From Paraburkholderia sp. SOS3 (GTDB lineage Bacteria; Pseudomonadota; Gammaproteobacteria; Burkholderiales; Burkholderiaceae): DNA of 64,000 nt. The DNA lies in assembly GCF_001922345.1 (NCBI RefSeq), contig NZ_CP018812.1, positions 2,542,001 through 2,606,000 on the forward strand, given 5' to 3'. Under the pieces are notes generated by a model. The model was not told where the DNA came from and made no database searches. It was given only the letters and a program-made list of their open reading frames with translations. The first letter of the stretch is position 1, and the number at the start of each line of letters is the position of its first letter. The translations under genes and the position numbers were made by a program. Positions 62,585 to 64,000 of this stretch are shown piece after piece.

Positions 62585-63340
62585 ATGCGCGATCACCGGC
62601 AGTTTCATATCTCGTCCAACAGCCGCTATCCGAGCCGTCCTGGTTTGGCCGACGCATTCTCGCTGCACCGCCTGTGGCATGCGTGGCATGCCATCGGCCG
62701 CCATCACCACGGTCGCGGCGGCCGCTTTTCGGGCGGCGGCCCGGGTTTCGGCGGCTTCGGCGACGAAACCGACGGCTTCCCGCGCGGACGCAAGTTCACG
62801 TCCGACGATCTGCAACTGCTATTGCTCGCGTTGATCGGCGAGCGGCCCAGTCACGGCTATGAACTGATCAAGGCGCTCGACGCGCGCTCGAACGGCTTCT
62901 ACTCGCCGAGCCCGGGCATGGTGTACCCGGCGCTCACCTACCTCGAGGAACTCGGCTACGTCACCGTGCAGATGGAAGGCAACCGCAAGCGCTACGAACT
63001 GGCCGATGCGGGCCGCAGCTATCTGGCCGCGAACCGCGAACGCGCCGACCTGATGCTCGCGAAGCTCAGTCATATCGCCCGCAAGATGGACATGGTGCGG
63101 CGCGCGTTCTCCGGCGAGGCGGGCGATAGCGCAGGTACCGAAGCCGGCGGCGATGAATTCGGCGGCGTTCGCGGCGCGGCCTGGCTGCCCGAATTCATCG
63201 AGGCGCGCCGTGCACTGAAACACGCGCTGCTCCTGCGCGACAACGCATCGCCCGACGAGCAGCGCCGCATTGCCGCCATCCTCGCGCGCGCAACGGCCGA
63301 GATCGAAGGCAAAACCAGGGGCGGCGGCGATAAGGCCTGA
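62585..63340 (+). CDS. PadR family regulator, YqjI-like, His-rich N-terminus
   Basis: A 251-residue PadR-type regulator. The first about 70 residues contain a His-rich patch (LHRLWHAWHAIGRHHHGRGG, His 28, 32, 35, 40-42) and a Gly/Phe stretch, followed by the winged helix FTSDDLQLLLLALIGERPSH and GYELIKALDARSNGFYSPSP, then MVYPALTYLEELGYV. The layout matches YqjI of E. coli, a nickel-responsive repressor that controls the ferric reductase YqjH; here the next gene is a YqjH-like siderophore-interacting protein. The E. coli metal-binding region is richer in Cys/His; this one has no Cys. GAGGAG precedes the ATG. Confidence 0.88.
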   Translation: MRDHRQFHISSNSRYPSRPGLADAFSLHRLWHAWHAIGRHHHGRGGRFSGGGPGFGGFGDETDGFPRGRKFTSDDLQLLLLALIGERPSHGYELIKALDARSNGFYSPSPGMVYPALTYLEELGYVTVQMEGNRKRYELADAGRSYLAANRERADLMLAKLSHIARKMDMVRRAFSGEAGDSAGTEAGGDEFGGVRGAAWLPEFIEARRALKHALLLRDNASPDEQRRIAAILARATAEIEGKTRGGGDKA

Positions 63341-63392
63341 GCACAGTCTGAATAACGCCAAAGCCCGCTCGCAACCGAAAAGGAATTCCTTT

Positions 63393-64000
63393 ATGCACGA
63401 TCGCTCCGATCTTGCGGTGACGCGTGTGCGTCATCCACTGAAGTTCCGACTGCTGCAAGTCAAGCATGTGCGGCACCTCACGCCGCATCTGACCCGCGTC
63501 ACGCTGACCGGCGACGACCTGCACGACTTCGAGTCGGCTTCGTTCGACGACCATGTCAAAGTCTTTTTCCCGGCCCCCGGCGCGGAAAAGCCGTCGCTGC
63601 CGCAAACAGGTCCGGACGGACCCGTGTTCGCTGCCGACGAACCGCGCCCCGTGGCACGCGATTTCACGCCGCGCCGCTACGACCGCGCCGCGCGCGAGCT
63701 CGATCTCGAGTTCGCCTTGCACGAAGCAGGGCCCGCCGCCGAGTGGGCGGCGCAGGCACAGGCCGGCCAGTATCTCGGCGTCGGCGGCCCGCGCGGCTCG
63801 CTGGTCATTCCAACCGGGTTCGACTGGCATCTGCTGATCGGTGACGATACGGCGCTGCCCGCCATTGCGCGTCGACTCGAAGAGTTACCGGCAGGCACGC
63901 GCGTCGCGGCAATCATCGAAGTCAGCGATCCGTCCGCGCGCATCGAATTTTCGACTGCATCGGATCTGTATAACGTGTGGTGCTATCGCAGCGACTCGAA
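63393..64000 (+). CDS. Siderophore-interacting ferric reductase (partial)
   Basis: The first 202 residues of a flavin-dependent NADPH ferric-siderophore reductase (SIP family); the gene runs past the window. The FAD-binding domain starts KFRLLQVKHVRHLTPHLTRV, and the flavin-phosphate motif RDFTPRRYDR plus LDLEFALHEAGPAAEWA and GQYLGVGGPRGS are family signatures; the NAD-binding part begins HLLIGDDTALPAIARRLEEL. It reduces Fe(III) from siderophores in the cytoplasm. AAAGGAATT precedes the ATG at 63393. It lies 52 bp after the padR gene, so likely the same operon and target. Confidence 0.93.
   Translation, partial: MHDRSDLAVTRVRHPLKFRLLQVKHVRHLTPHLTRVTLTGDDLHDFESASFDDHVKVFFPAPGAEKPSLPQTGPDGPVFAADEPRPVARDFTPRRYDRAARELDLEFALHEAGPAAEWAAQAQAGQYLGVGGPRGSLVIPTGFDWHLLIGDDTALPAIARRLEELPAGTRVAAIIEVSDPSARIEFSTASDLYNVWCYRSDS

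Overview
The window is dense, high-GC DNA from a beta-proteobacterium of the Burkholderiaceae (Burkholderia/Paraburkholderia/Caballeronia type). The evidence is two Burkholderia-type porins, several DUF4148 proteins, the convergent BDSF synthase/receptor pair rpfF/rpfR, full-length Lhr, and clusters of small stress proteins common in this family. Solitary copies of genes that usually sit in conserved core operons (rpoN without hpf/ptsN, ilvC without ilvIH, mreB without mreCD, gltA without sdh) suggest a secondary chromosome or accessory part of the genome; that is inference. No tRNA, rRNA, insertion sequence, prophage or CRISPR array was seen.

Layout. 1-10.6 kb: end of an OxlT-like transporter, a LysR regulator followed by an orphan OmpR-type response regulator, then a leftward operon of response regulator, sensor kinase and a third winged-helix protein whose receiver has lost its phosphorylation residues. 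A porin, an unrecognised 404-residue protein and three scattered DUF4148 proteins lie around it. 10.7-18.9 kb: a galactoside-type sugar island with LacI repressor, a perfect palindromic operator, ABC binding protein, two permeases, GH42 beta-galactosidase and a sugar-efflux MFS protein, but no ATPase gene. 19-26.5 kb: MBL hydrolase, LysR remnant, VOC protein, ECF sigma/anti-sigma pair, ilvC followed by an atypical response regulator with Glu at the phosphorylation site, and a universal stress protein.

27-34.6 kb: a solitary rpoN followed by small stress-type genes (BON, DUF2383, DUF1488, DJ-1/PfpI, lipoprotein, Gly-rich secreted protein, HAD, PRC-barrel, DUF3175). Two sigma-54-type promoter matches lie here, one a full consensus match upstream of an undescribed 97-residue protein. 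34.8-46.2 kb: autotransporter, Lhr helicase, and the rpfR/rpfF cell-signalling pair. 46.7-56.9 kb: M20 peptidase, a superinfection-immunity-like membrane protein, LysE exporter, DUF2158 protein, MFS remnant, OsmC, a crotonase, a second porin and a glycogen-debranching enzyme. 57.3-64 kb: citrate synthase, a small unknown protein, alpha/beta hydrolase, a divergent MreB, an AraC regulator, and a His-rich PadR regulator next to a siderophore-interacting ferric reductase that runs off the window end, resembling the YqjI/YqjH nickel-iron pair.

The strongest leads are the two atypical response regulators, the sigma-54 promoter/small-gene arrangement beside rpoN, a 16-bp inverted repeat found twice near the regulators and porin, and a cluster of palindromes in the 830-bp gene-free stretch at 23.1-23.9 kb. 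All function calls rest on reading protein motifs; no database search was run.
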